Origin: Zoogloea oleivorans
GTDB taxonomy: Bacteria; Pseudomonadota; Gammaproteobacteria; Burkholderiales; Rhodocyclaceae
Direction: 5' to 3'
Assembly: GCA_030157785.1 (NCBI GenBank)
Contig: JAOAUC010000055.1
Coordinates: 372,001 to 436,000, forward strand
DNA: 64,000 nt
The number at the start of each line of letters is the position of its first letter. Within the stretch, counting starts at the first letter, position 1. This document shows, in pieces, positions 56,593-64,000 of the stretch. The notes under the pieces are model-generated. The model saw only the letters and a list, made by a program, of their open reading frames with translations. It searched no databases and was not told where the DNA came from. Both the position numbers and the translations under genes were made by a program.

Positions 56593-57474
56593 ATGAACCT
56601 TGCACACCACGCCATTCCCCCCGTCGTCGACGGCCCCCCCCTTGAAGCATCGCTCGCCGTGTCGGGCACGGAGCGGCCCCTGCACACCCAGGGCATGCAG
56701 GCCGCCCGGGGCTGGGCTGCCGGCTGGGCAAGCCATGTGGGCCTGCGGCATGTGGAGAGGGGCCGGCCCTGCGAAGACAGCATCGCCATTGACTGGCCGC
56801 CCGGCCCGGCAGGCGGCCTGCATGTCGCGGTTTCAGATGGCGTTTCGGCAGGAGCGTGTGCCGCCGTGGCAAGCGCTACAGCCGCAAATCATCTGGTGGG
56901 ACTGCGTCCGGAATACCCCGAGTGGGGTGATGCCGATCACCTGCGGGAATCGCAGGCAGAACTGGCGGGCCGGATCGTGCAGGCCGACGCCGTCGTACAA
57001 AGGGCGATTGCGCAATATAGCCCGCGCTCAGGGGCTGCCACATTCAGTGCCGCCTGGCTGTCTGCAGACGGTCATGGGTGGGTATGCCGGGTCGGCGATT
57101 GCCGCGCATGGCGCTGGTGGACCGATGAAAATGGACAAGTCCAGCTTCAACTCCTGGGGCCGGACCAGGATTACCTGCAGATGGCCGAAGCACCGCCACC
57201 CGGCGTGCCGCCGTTCAACCCCGCCCGCATGATCGGCAACGGCATGGTCGGGCAACCCGCCCCCTGGGATGTCTATCTCGGCGCCGGCGAAGGCTTGCTG
57301 CTGACCAGCGACGGCATCCACAGCGTCCTGACACAACAAGACCTGGCCATGCTGCTGCAGCGTGGCACGCGACGCCGCCTCGGCCTGGGGCCTGTCGCCC
57401 GAAGCATGGAGCGCCTGGCGCGGCATCGTGGCAGTCGTGACGATGTAGCCGTTCTGATATTGGTTCGCCGATAA
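56593..57474 (+). CDS. PP2C-family Ser/Thr phosphatase
   Basis: 293 residues. Metal-site and core motifs of PPM phosphatases: RPCEDSIAIDW, VAVSDGVSAGA, VCRVGDCRAWRWW, LLLTSDGIHSVLT and RGSRDDVAVLILV. It would reverse phosphorylation by the kinase encoded next. A run of eight C at 56634-56641 near the start (GPPLEA) could be slippage-prone. The first 40 residues have no clear fold. Confidence 0.88.
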   Translation: MNLAHHAIPPVVDGPPLEASLAVSGTERPLHTQGMQAARGWAAGWASHVGLRHVERGRPCEDSIAIDWPPGPAGGLHVAVSDGVSAGACAAVASATAANHLVGLRPEYPEWGDADHLRESQAELAGRIVQADAVVQRAIAQYSPRSGAATFSAAWLSADGHGWVCRVGDCRAWRWWTDENGQVQLQLLGPDQDYLQMAEAPPPGVPPFNPARMIGNGMVGQPAPWDVYLGAGEGLLLTSDGIHSVLTQQDLAMLLQRGTRRRLGLGPVARSMERLARHRGSRDDVAVLILVRR

Positions 57475-57519
57475 TCGCGGACCAAGTGCGATGCATAAAA
57501 CCGAACATTAAGGCCCCCC

Positions 57520-59697
57520 ATGTCCAACCTTGAGGTCAGTCAACTTCTTCAGATGTTCGACCCCCTGCACAGGTCTGACCAGGAAAGAGCCAATGGCGCT
57601 GTCTTGATCAGCCGCTACCATGCAGATGGCAAGACACTGATTCTGAAAAAATATCGCGGCGCACTTAGCCATCTCGAAACGCGTGAATTCGCACTGATGG
57701 TGACGATCAGCGCCCGGTATGCAGGCTCGCCTCATGTCGAATACAACCTGGGGGTCCTGCGCAGCGCCCGGTTCGGGGAAACAACACTCGGCACCCGCGA
57801 GATCGACATGAGGTGGCTGGGCTTCGATCTTCAGGATTGGGGGAAACTGCTCCCCGTCGCGCAAAACGAACTCTGGTGCAATCCGACATTCCTGCTGCAG
57901 TTGCTCAGGGGCTGCATTAACGGTCTGTACCGGCTTCATGCAATAGGGCTGATTCACTGCGACATCAAGGCGGACAACATCTGCCTTGGGCTTGATCATC
58001 GGGGCATACAAGAAACAGTGTCGGGGTGGGTCGGAGAGATCCATCCCGACCACGTTAAGATCATTGACTTCGGCATTGCCATCGACACGCGAGATCCGGA
58101 CTCCAAACTTCCGGACCTTGCCGGAATGCTGGCCCCCGCGGGACGCTCCAACCGGCTGGTCGATGCGCACGAAGAATTGAGCGGTGGCAATGCAGCCCCC
58201 ATGCGCCAATTGGACTGGAGGATCGATTGCTATTCGCTGGCCTTGCTCTTCGAGGCCTACAAACGGCAGGCTGACAGATTGTCATCCAGTATCCACGGTC
58301 CAGCTTCGCATCAGGAATGCCTGAACGATTTGTTGTATGAATTGAACGCTGTCGAGTGTGAGGCCAGCAGGGGCGACCCGCCTCCTTCTGAATTGCCGCA
58401 CCCCGCCTGGCTGGAATTGATCGACCGCGCCCTTCAGGAGTCCGCCCCCCCAGCTGCGTGGACCTTCAGGGTGCCTGAGCATGTGCTGGCACTTGCGGTG
58501 GCCCCCGAGACAGAGGCTGAACCGACGACCTTGATGGTCGCTGCGCCTGCACCCGAGCCCCCGCCGAAGACAAGCGGCTCCGCAAGCGTGTCGAACGGGA
58601 TCGGCGCCCACAAACGCAAGCTGGCCGCGGGAATTCTGGCCCTTGCCGCAGTTGCCGCTTACCCTTCGGTAGGGGAACGTCTTCAGGAAGAATGGGCTTC
58701 GTTCAAGGGCTTGTGGGCCGCGGGCGGCATTGCGACGACGGCAGATGACCTGCAAGTTCCTGCGCGCCCCGTTGCCATGCTGCGCAGCATTCAAAGCCAG
58801 GCCAAGGGGCCGCCCGTCACCATGCAATTCGACAAGGCCGCGTATCAGGTCGGGGAAGCAATTCGACTGACCGTGGAGGTGCCCCGGGACGGTCTTCTCA
58901 CGATCCTGCAGGTGGATCCGGACGGCCCGGTTACCCTTTTTCATCCCCTCTGGAAAAACATCGCCGTCAAGGCGGGTGACCGGTTTGACGTCCCTGCCAG
59001 CCTGCCCAACGGAAAATCCGCTTTCATCGCATCAGAACCCGCCGGGCGTACAGACCTGCTGGCGGTACTGACACCGCCAGGTAGCGCCGCGCCCAATTGG
59101 ACGGAGATCATTGACTCCGCCAATCTCGGCCCCACGGCCAGCCGGGCAGCAAACTGGGAAAACACCCTCGGAACATACATGGCCAGCGCGCTATCGAGCT
59201 TCATGGTTCAGGCTGCAGGCACGCCCGGGAAAAAGGCCGATGTGACAGAAGGCCCCCTCGGGATTTATTCGGACGGAACACTGCACGCCTATTTCAGCCC
59301 AATCTCTTCGGCGCTGGAACTGAAAGTTTGCCTCGAGGGCGCGCAGTATCAAGAAGGGCGCTGCCTGGGCACGCCCCGGCTATTCACCCTTGAAGAGGCC
59401 ATTCAGGCAACGGAAAAGGTCAATCGGGAAGGGTTTGCCGGCCATGCCAACTGGCGGTTGCCACGTTCGACAGAGCTCGGCGACTATCTGAAAGTGGCCG
59501 AAGAGTTCAAGAATGCGGATCAGAAGGCCAGGGCAAAGTTCGCCGACAATATGTTTCATGCCGGAGAAAGGAGCTTTGAAACATGGATGGTTCCGGTTGG
59601 CGGCTGGGATACCAATACAAACCTTGAACTTGGAAACGGAAGGCTTATTTCGAAATCAGGACGGCACCCGTTGCGCCTGATCCGGGACAGGCAATGA
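57520..59697 (+). CDS. Ser/Thr protein kinase with DUF4384-like and DUF1566-like domains
   Basis: 725 residues. Kinase domain in residues 1-330: LILKKYRG (lysine), GLIHCDIKADNICLG (D148, K150, N153; HCD replaces HRD) and VKIIDFGIAID (D183). A single possible membrane segment (LAAGILALAAVAAYP) at ~366-380 would put the rest outside the cytoplasm. Residues ~430-515 (MQFDKAAYQVGEAIRLTVEV) resemble DUF4384, often found with kinases and caspases. Residues ~575-725 are a DUF1566/Lcl-like module also present in the caspase at 61320. The stop overlaps the next frame. Confidence 0.85.
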   Translation: MSNLEVSQLLQMFDPLHRSDQERANGAVLISRYHADGKTLILKKYRGALSHLETREFALMVTISARYAGSPHVEYNLGVLRSARFGETTLGTREIDMRWLGFDLQDWGKLLPVAQNELWCNPTFLLQLLRGCINGLYRLHAIGLIHCDIKADNICLGLDHRGIQETVSGWVGEIHPDHVKIIDFGIAIDTRDPDSKLPDLAGMLAPAGRSNRLVDAHEELSGGNAAPMRQLDWRIDCYSLALLFEAYKRQADRLSSSIHGPASHQECLNDLLYELNAVECEASRGDPPPSELPHPAWLELIDRALQESAPPAAWTFRVPEHVLALAVAPETEAEPTTLMVAAPAPEPPPKTSGSASVSNGIGAHKRKLAAGILALAAVAAYPSVGERLQEEWASFKGLWAAGGIATTADDLQVPARPVAMLRSIQSQAKGPPVTMQFDKAAYQVGEAIRLTVEVPRDGLLTILQVDPDGPVTLFHPLWKNIAVKAGDRFDVPASLPNGKSAFIASEPAGRTDLLAVLTPPGSAAPNWTEIIDSANLGPTASRAANWENTLGTYMASALSSFMVQAAGTPGKKADVTEGPLGIYSDGTLHAYFSPISSALELKVCLEGAQYQEGRCLGTPRLFTLEEAIQATEKVNREGFAGHANWRLPRSTELGDYLKVAEEFKNADQKARAKFADNMFHAGERSFETWMVPVGGWDTNTNLELGNGRLISKSGRHPLRLIRDRQ

Positions 59698-59756
59698 AGC
59701 GCCTTGATCGCGGCATCCCATTCTTCGGCAAAAACGCTCCGGTGAGCCTCCCTATC

Positions 59757-60437
59757 ATGTCAGCCATGAAATACCGACTCGCAGCACTTGCGGCCCTCAG
59801 CCTTATTGGGGCTCAGCCCGCTTTCGCCCAATGGGCGCCACCCGGCCTGAACCTGTCCGGGTCACCCGCAGTTTCAAGGGCCGTCGAATACCCGCTCGAT
59901 GAACTTACCCCGGCGGTCCTCGACGAAATATTTTGTGTTGGCTGCAAGGGCTACCGGCCGCGCGCCAGCCATCCCGTGGACCTACAAGACCTCAACGCCT
60001 GCCCGGAAGCCGGCGGTAGCTCACTTGACGATCTGAATCGACTCGGCCGGGCGGTCAGCCAGAGCAAGGGCGGTATCACAAAGGTCGATGTGCAGGCCGA
60101 CCTGAACAGTGTTCGCATGCCATACGAAAACAACAGCAACCAGCTGGATGCGGCCTCCAGGCGTGGCCTGGACGATTTGATCCGGTACTTGCTGAATCCA
60201 TCCTTGCGCACTACACGCGTATTGATCGAGGGCCACGCAAACAGCACGGGCTCGAAAGCCTCCAATTACAGGCTGACGTGCGAACGGGCCGCCGCAGTCC
60301 GGGGGGTCCTGCGCAAGCAAGGTATTGATGCCGATCGCCTGTACGTCATGGGGCGAGGATTCGATGCCCCAGACACCCGCTTCGCCGCAACTGACGGCCG
60401 TCAGCGCCGGGTGACGCTGCGCTTCTTGTCGCCCTGA
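59757..60437 (+). CDS. OmpA-like exported protein
   Basis: 226 residues from the ATG at 59757; an in-frame ATG at 59694, overlapping the kinase stop, would add 21 residues before the signal peptide KYRLAALAALSLIGAQPAFA and is less likely. The C-terminal OmpA domain (LIEGHANSTGSKASNYRLTC, ERAAAVRGVLRKQGI, GRGFDAPDTRF) binds peptidoglycan. Two cysteines in FCVGCKGYRP are unusual. It probably ties the system to the cell wall. Confidence 0.82.
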   Translation: MSAMKYRLAALAALSLIGAQPAFAQWAPPGLNLSGSPAVSRAVEYPLDELTPAVLDEIFCVGCKGYRPRASHPVDLQDLNACPEAGGSSLDDLNRLGRAVSQSKGGITKVDVQADLNSVRMPYENNSNQLDAASRRGLDDLIRYLLNPSLRTTRVLIEGHANSTGSKASNYRLTCERAAAVRGVLRKQGIDADRLYVMGRGFDAPDTRFAATDGRQRRVTLRFLSP

Positions 60438-60476
60438 ATCGAAGCTTGTGTATCCATCCAGACAAGGAGTTCTGCC

Positions 60477-61289
60477 ATGAACGACAACAATGTTGAATCC
60501 AGGAAAAGGCGCGGCCCGACCAGCGAGCGCGGCAGGGAGTGGGAGCAGATCCAGGAGTTGATGCGCAAGTACTTTGACACGCAGGAATTGCGCTACAAGG
60601 ATGCAGCCACAGCCCTGCTATGGCGCCTGGGTGTGCAGGACCTGATTTCCATTGCGCGGAAAAAGGGCATCAACCCGAAGGATTTCCGCTGGCAACCACC
60701 CGCGCGACAGGCGTCGGATGGCCTGGCCCAGTTTGTGGAAAGCGTGCTGGCATCCATGCTGGCGGGTACCGGTGTGGAGACGCTGCTGGTCAAACATTCT
60801 GAATACGACCATCTCGGCCTGCGCAGCTGGATGAGTCAGCGCATGGAATGGAAAATGTTCGACAAGCTGCGCCAGGACCATCGCAAACGTCATGTACCCC
60901 TGACAAAGAACAAGAAAGGCTACCAAGAGGACGACAAGCACGATGCCCCGGAGGAGTCCTGTAACGACCCGCTCTCAGCGCACGGGGACGACGATTCGAC
61001 GGCGGTCCACCTGGATTTCGAAGTGCACACCATGTACGCCGAAGACAGCCAGGCACAGCATGAACCGCAAGTCGACGAAGATGAAGTGCGTGAGCAGAAG
61101 ATATTATTTACGCAACTGGTTACCAGGGCCGAGCTCGATGTCAGGGAACTTGAAGCCTTGATTTATTACCTGCAGGAGTACGAGCGCAAGGAAGCCGCCG
61201 AAACGATGAATATCTCCGAAGAAAGCTACAAGGCGCTACTCGAGAAGATCAAGCGGAAACTGAAGCGCGCCGCCAGCGACAATGCGTGA
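60477..61289 (+). CDS. RNA polymerase sigma factor-like protein
   Basis: 270 residues. A region-2-like stretch (SWMSQRMEWKMFDKLRQDHR) and a C-terminal region-4-like helix-turn-helix (LDVRELEALIYYLQEYERKE, EAAETMNISEESYKALLEKI) resemble ECF sigma factors, but the acidic linker between them (DDKHDAPEESCNDPLSAHGD) is long. Ribosome binding site AAGGAG at 60464. It may direct transcription of this operon, whose leader lacks a clear sigma-70 promoter. A plain DNA-binding regulator is the alternative. Confidence 0.65.
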   Translation: MNDNNVESRKRRGPTSERGREWEQIQELMRKYFDTQELRYKDAATALLWRLGVQDLISIARKKGINPKDFRWQPPARQASDGLAQFVESVLASMLAGTGVETLLVKHSEYDHLGLRSWMSQRMEWKMFDKLRQDHRKRHVPLTKNKKGYQEDDKHDAPEESCNDPLSAHGDDDSTAVHLDFEVHTMYAEDSQAQHEPQVDEDEVREQKILFTQLVTRAELDVRELEALIYYLQEYERKEAAETMNISEESYKALLEKIKRKLKRAASDNA

Positions 61290-61319
61290 GACCGCCAAAC
61301 GGCAAAGGGAGCGACATTC

Positions 61320-62681
61320 ATGATGCCGGCCATCGTTACAACCCTGCGTTCGAGGTTTCGCCTGTCCGTGTGGATCGGGCTTGCGCTCCTCGCATTGGCC
61401 AGCATCGCGACGGATCGGGCTCAAGCGGCTGAACGCATGGCACTCGTCATGGGAAATGGCGAAAAATATTCGAATCAACCCGGCCACTGGTGGAAGCTGT
61501 ACAACCCCGAAAAGGACGCCCGCGCCATCGACAGGCGTCTGACCCAATTAGGCTGGACGGTCACGCGGAGGGAAAACCGGGGGCGTGACGAGATGCTGGC
61601 CGACATCGACCGTTTTGTGACTGACGCCAAGCAGGGGGGCGCAGTGCAGACCCTGTTCTATTTCTCGGGCCATGGCGCCGAATGGGACAAAGGTAATTAC
61701 CTGATTCCGGTGGACGCCCGCTCCTATGGCGAAACGGAAACGGAAAACAAGGGCATCCCGCTCACCCTCGTCATCAATAAACTCAAGGCCATCCCCGGAA
61801 TCAAGCTGGCCCTGCTGGATGCCTGCCGGACCGTGCCCCGCGGCAAGGGCGCAGACAGCAAGGGGCTTGCCTCGCCCGAACACCAGGGCCGGCTGCCGAA
61901 TGACACCGTGGTGGTGTTCGCCGCGGAAGCCGGCACCACGGCCGATGACGGTCGCCCGGCCGACAGCACCGGGGTATTTGCCGCGGCTTTCCTGAACGCC
62001 TTGAATGCACCGGGGACCGGCCTGGTTCTGGGCGATGTATTGGCGGATACCGAAAGGCAGGTCGACAAGGCCACAGGGGGCGTCCAGTTGCCCGCCAGTT
62101 ATGGGCGAGACAGCACAAAAAGGCTGTTTTCGTTTGGCGCCGGCAGCAGAATACCCCCAACCCGAAACCCTTCTCCCGGAAAGGTCGATCACGCCTTTGG
62201 CCCTATTGCACGATACAGTGATGGAACGACTCATTTCAGCGTTCGAGATGCTGGCATCAATCGGCTGATGGTCAAATCGTGCGAAGAAGGCACCGAATAC
62301 CGGGATAGAACCTGCGTGGGCACCATAAAGCTATACACGCTTGACGAAGCAATGCGGGCAGCGGAGGCCGCCAACCAAGGCAGGTTTGCCGGTTATTCCA
62401 ACTGGAGAGTTCCTGACTACATGGACCTCCTGGGGATCTACTCCGCCGTGTACTCCGACATTCGAAAAACAAGCCTGGATGACAACAAGGAGTTCAACTC
62501 CCTTGGCTTAAAAGAACATCTCGCGCGGAATCTGTTCATCACAGGCTCGAGCGGCCTCCAGACCTGGATGCTACCCCGTCATGGTGTATGGAATGAACGT
62601 GGCACCAATGACATAGGTGATGGAGTCAGCTTCGCCAAAAATGGGCGCTACCCCTTGCGCCTGGTCCGTAACCTTCAGTAG
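61320..62681 (+). CDS. Exported caspase-like protease with C-terminal DUF1566-like module
   Basis: 453 residues. A signal peptide (WIGLALLALASIATDRAQAA) is followed by a C14 caspase-like domain: MALVMGNGEKYSN, the histidine in YFSGHGAEWDKG (H118) and the cysteine in LALLDACRTVPRG (C169). Residues ~290-453 repeat the module seen at the kinase C-terminus, with FAGYSNWRVP and RYPLRLVR. Export places the protease in the periplasm, unusual for caspase homologues. GGGAG at 61307 supports ATG at 61320; a second ATG follows at once. Confidence 0.85.
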   Translation: MMPAIVTTLRSRFRLSVWIGLALLALASIATDRAQAAERMALVMGNGEKYSNQPGHWWKLYNPEKDARAIDRRLTQLGWTVTRRENRGRDEMLADIDRFVTDAKQGGAVQTLFYFSGHGAEWDKGNYLIPVDARSYGETETENKGIPLTLVINKLKAIPGIKLALLDACRTVPRGKGADSKGLASPEHQGRLPNDTVVVFAAEAGTTADDGRPADSTGVFAAAFLNALNAPGTGLVLGDVLADTERQVDKATGGVQLPASYGRDSTKRLFSFGAGSRIPPTRNPSPGKVDHAFGPIARYSDGTTHFSVRDAGINRLMVKSCEEGTEYRDRTCVGTIKLYTLDEAMRAAEAANQGRFAGYSNWRVPDYMDLLGIYSAVYSDIRKTSLDDNKEFNSLGLKEHLARNLFITGSSGLQTWMLPRHGVWNERGTNDIGDGVSFAKNGRYPLRLVRNLQ

Positions 62682-62700
62682 GCAAAGCAGCACGGATGCC

Positions 62701-63648
62701 ATGACGCCCTCAACCTGCTCACTCGCCTCGCGGCTTGTTTTCATCGCTTTCTGTTTTGGCGCACTGACGGCTCACGCAGGCGAGCGCGTGGCGCTCCTCA
62801 TCGCCAATCAGAACTACAACCCGAAAAACGAAGCTGGCCGCTGGAGCCAGCTCCAGAACCCGGCCAACGATGTGCGCGAGATCGGTATTCGGCTGAAGAA
62901 ACTGGGCTGGACTGTCATGCCGCCGGATTCATCGGGAAAGCCGGCCATTGATCTGAGCAAGGCAGAAATGGTCGAGCGCATTACACAGCTGGTGAGCTAT
63001 GCCAATGCACGGAATGCCACACAGATTCTGGTCTATTACAGTGGCCACGGACAGGAATGGCAAAAGGGGAGCTACCTGATCGGCGTGGACGCCCGCAACG
63101 CCGATCAACGGGAAACCCTTGTAAAAGGACTGCAGCTTCAGGAGCTGGTCAGTATTCTGTCCGACTACCATGGGCTGAAGGCCATCTTTGTCGATGCATG
63201 TCGCACCGCACCGTCGAAAGGGAATTCCGGCGGTCTGCCAAATCCAAATGTCACGCGGGACGATTTGATTTTCGTCTATGCGGCCAAGGCCAATCACAGT
63301 GCGGACGACTGGTCCGACAACAACACCGGTTTGTTTGCCCATGCCTTCAGCCGGGCCCTGGATACGCCGTTTGCCGAACCGCACCTCCTGCAACTTGTGC
63401 AAACGACCGAAAAGCTCATGCTCGCCACCGGCAAAGTCCAGGTCCCCGACATGTTCAGCACGACGACCAACATCCTTACGCAGTACTGGTTCGGTACGCC
63501 CAGGGCAGGCATCGTCGGGCACCTGGCCCGCGATGACGCCGATACGCCCCGGAAGCCAGGCCTTGCCCAGCGTCGCACGCTTCCCGAGCCGGAATGGGGT
63601 GGAACGATCAAGCCCTCAGCGTCCGATTTACTCCCCCTCAGAAAATGA
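62701..63648 (+). CDS. Second exported caspase-like protease
   Basis: 315 residues. Signal peptide ASRLVFIAFCFGALTAHAGE, then VALLIANQNYNPKNEAG, the histidine in VYYSGHGQEWQKG (H116) and the cysteine in IFVDACRTAPSKG (C167). It lacks the DUF1566-like tail of its neighbour and has a short proline-rich end. The two caspases differ in most positions, so this is not a recent duplication. A longer frame from 62617 overlaps the previous gene and is disfavoured. Confidence 0.85.
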   Translation: MTPSTCSLASRLVFIAFCFGALTAHAGERVALLIANQNYNPKNEAGRWSQLQNPANDVREIGIRLKKLGWTVMPPDSSGKPAIDLSKAEMVERITQLVSYANARNATQILVYYSGHGQEWQKGSYLIGVDARNADQRETLVKGLQLQELVSILSDYHGLKAIFVDACRTAPSKGNSGGLPNPNVTRDDLIFVYAAKANHSADDWSDNNTGLFAHAFSRALDTPFAEPHLLQLVQTTEKLMLATGKVQVPDMFSTTTNILTQYWFGTPRAGIVGHLARDDADTPRKPGLAQRRTLPEPEWGGTIKPSASDLLPLRK

Positions 63649-63655
63649 GCTGCTT

Positions 63656-64000
63656 ATGCACAAGATTCTTCAAGTCCGGAACAGTCTGGCAATCCTTGCA
63701 GCCAGTCTCCTTGTCACCGCCTGTGCATCCAGCAATTCCAAGCCCCCGGTTTCCCCATCCGACGTCGCAATAGCGCCGGCACAAACCGGTCGAGCGCAGC
63801 CATCCGATTCATCACAGGCACATGCCGACCCTTCAATCTGCAGCAAGGGATTCAATGTGGCAATCGAAGCGGACAAGGGAACCATTGTCCGGCATCAGGT
63901 CCTGGGGTATGAGGAAGGGATTGGACGGCTTCGATTTGCCGGGAAGTACGCCTATATAGGCAACCAGGTCTATTTCAAGTTCAAATCAACGGCGTGCCCG
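63656..64000 (+). CDS. Putative lipoprotein, partial (cut by window end)
   Basis: An open frame from ATG at 63656 runs to the window edge (115 codons). VRNSLAILAASLLVTACASS is a lipoprotein signal with acceptor cysteine in VTAC. The next 40 residues are Ser/Pro/Ala-rich, then a more ordered part begins at SICSKGFNVAIEADKG. Not recognised. It follows the second caspase gene by 7 bp and belongs to the same run. Confidence 0.65.
   Translation, partial: MHKILQVRNSLAILAASLLVTACASSNSKPPVSPSDVAIAPAQTGRAQPSDSSQAHADPSICSKGFNVAIEADKGTIVRHQVLGYEEGIGRLRFAGKYAYIGNQVYFKFKSTACP

Noticed and set aside
51142-64000. Type VI secretion cluster, because FHA, PP2C, kinase and OmpA genes occur together
   Set aside because: No sheath, baseplate, membrane-complex, Hcp, VgrG or ClpV gene is present; the SEDS and PBP genes do not belong to such clusters.

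Overview
The window is GC-rich, densely coded bacterial chromosome. The gene families (DctA, SfsA, ZapA followed by a 6S RNA, cobalamin salvage genes, RquA, a FhaB-type two-partner exoprotein) and the codon use point to a betaproteobacterium, most likely of the Rhodocyclales; this is an inference from content, because no rRNA is present.

Region 1 (1-12.5 kb) is a purine catabolism block. It holds xanthine dehydrogenase XdhA/XdhB and its maturation factor XdhC, a nucleoside-type ABC importer (ATPase plus two permeases, no binding protein here), an 8-oxoguanine deaminase and guanine deaminase GuaD, in one co-directional run. Guanine is deaminated to xanthine and xanthine is oxidised to urate. 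Three GTAG-headed palindromic repeats (REP doublets) sit between these genes, with a fourth at 21.8 kb and a half copy at 18.2 kb. A partial outer-membrane protein diverges from xdhA at the left edge.

Region 2 (12.5-26.5 kb) is mixed: a Phd-like/RelE-ParE-like toxin-antitoxin pair, an unusual phased array of CATATG-centred palindromes in front of an MFS exporter, a globin-coupled-type diguanylate cyclase, a B12-binding-type radical SAM protein, a HigBA pair, tRNA-Leu(GAG), a long-chain flavodoxin, an SsuABC/TauABC-like ABC importer, a Tsx-like nucleoside channel, dctA and sfsA.

Region 3 (26.6-42.3 kb) is a two-partner secretion locus: a TpsB transporter, a 4309-residue TpsA/FhaB-type exoprotein whose C-terminus carries an apparent alpha/beta-hydrolase triad, and a small lipoprotein gene placed where an immunity gene would be.

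Region 4 (42.5-50.9 kb) holds rquA (rhodoquinone biosynthesis), a cobalamin uptake and assembly cluster (two BtuF-like proteins, threonine-phosphate decarboxylase, CbiB, CobQ), the cell-division genes zapB-like and zapA with 6S RNA downstream, a lipoprotein cytochrome c5 and tRNA-Arg(CCG).

Region 5 (51.1-64 kb, running off the window) is the most unusual part. One long co-directional run encodes a SEDS (FtsW/RodA) polymerase, a penicillin-binding transpeptidase, a small unknown protein, a two-FHA-domain protein, a PP2C phosphatase, a Ser/Thr kinase with a DUF4384-like region, an OmpA-like protein, a sigma-factor-like protein, two exported caspase-like proteases and a lipoprotein. The kinase and the first caspase share the same C-terminal module. 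The arrangement recalls the actinobacterial fha-pstP-rodA-pbpA-pknB operon but adds caspases, and no type VI secretion core genes are visible. It looks like a phospho-signalling-controlled cell-wall system of unknown purpose.
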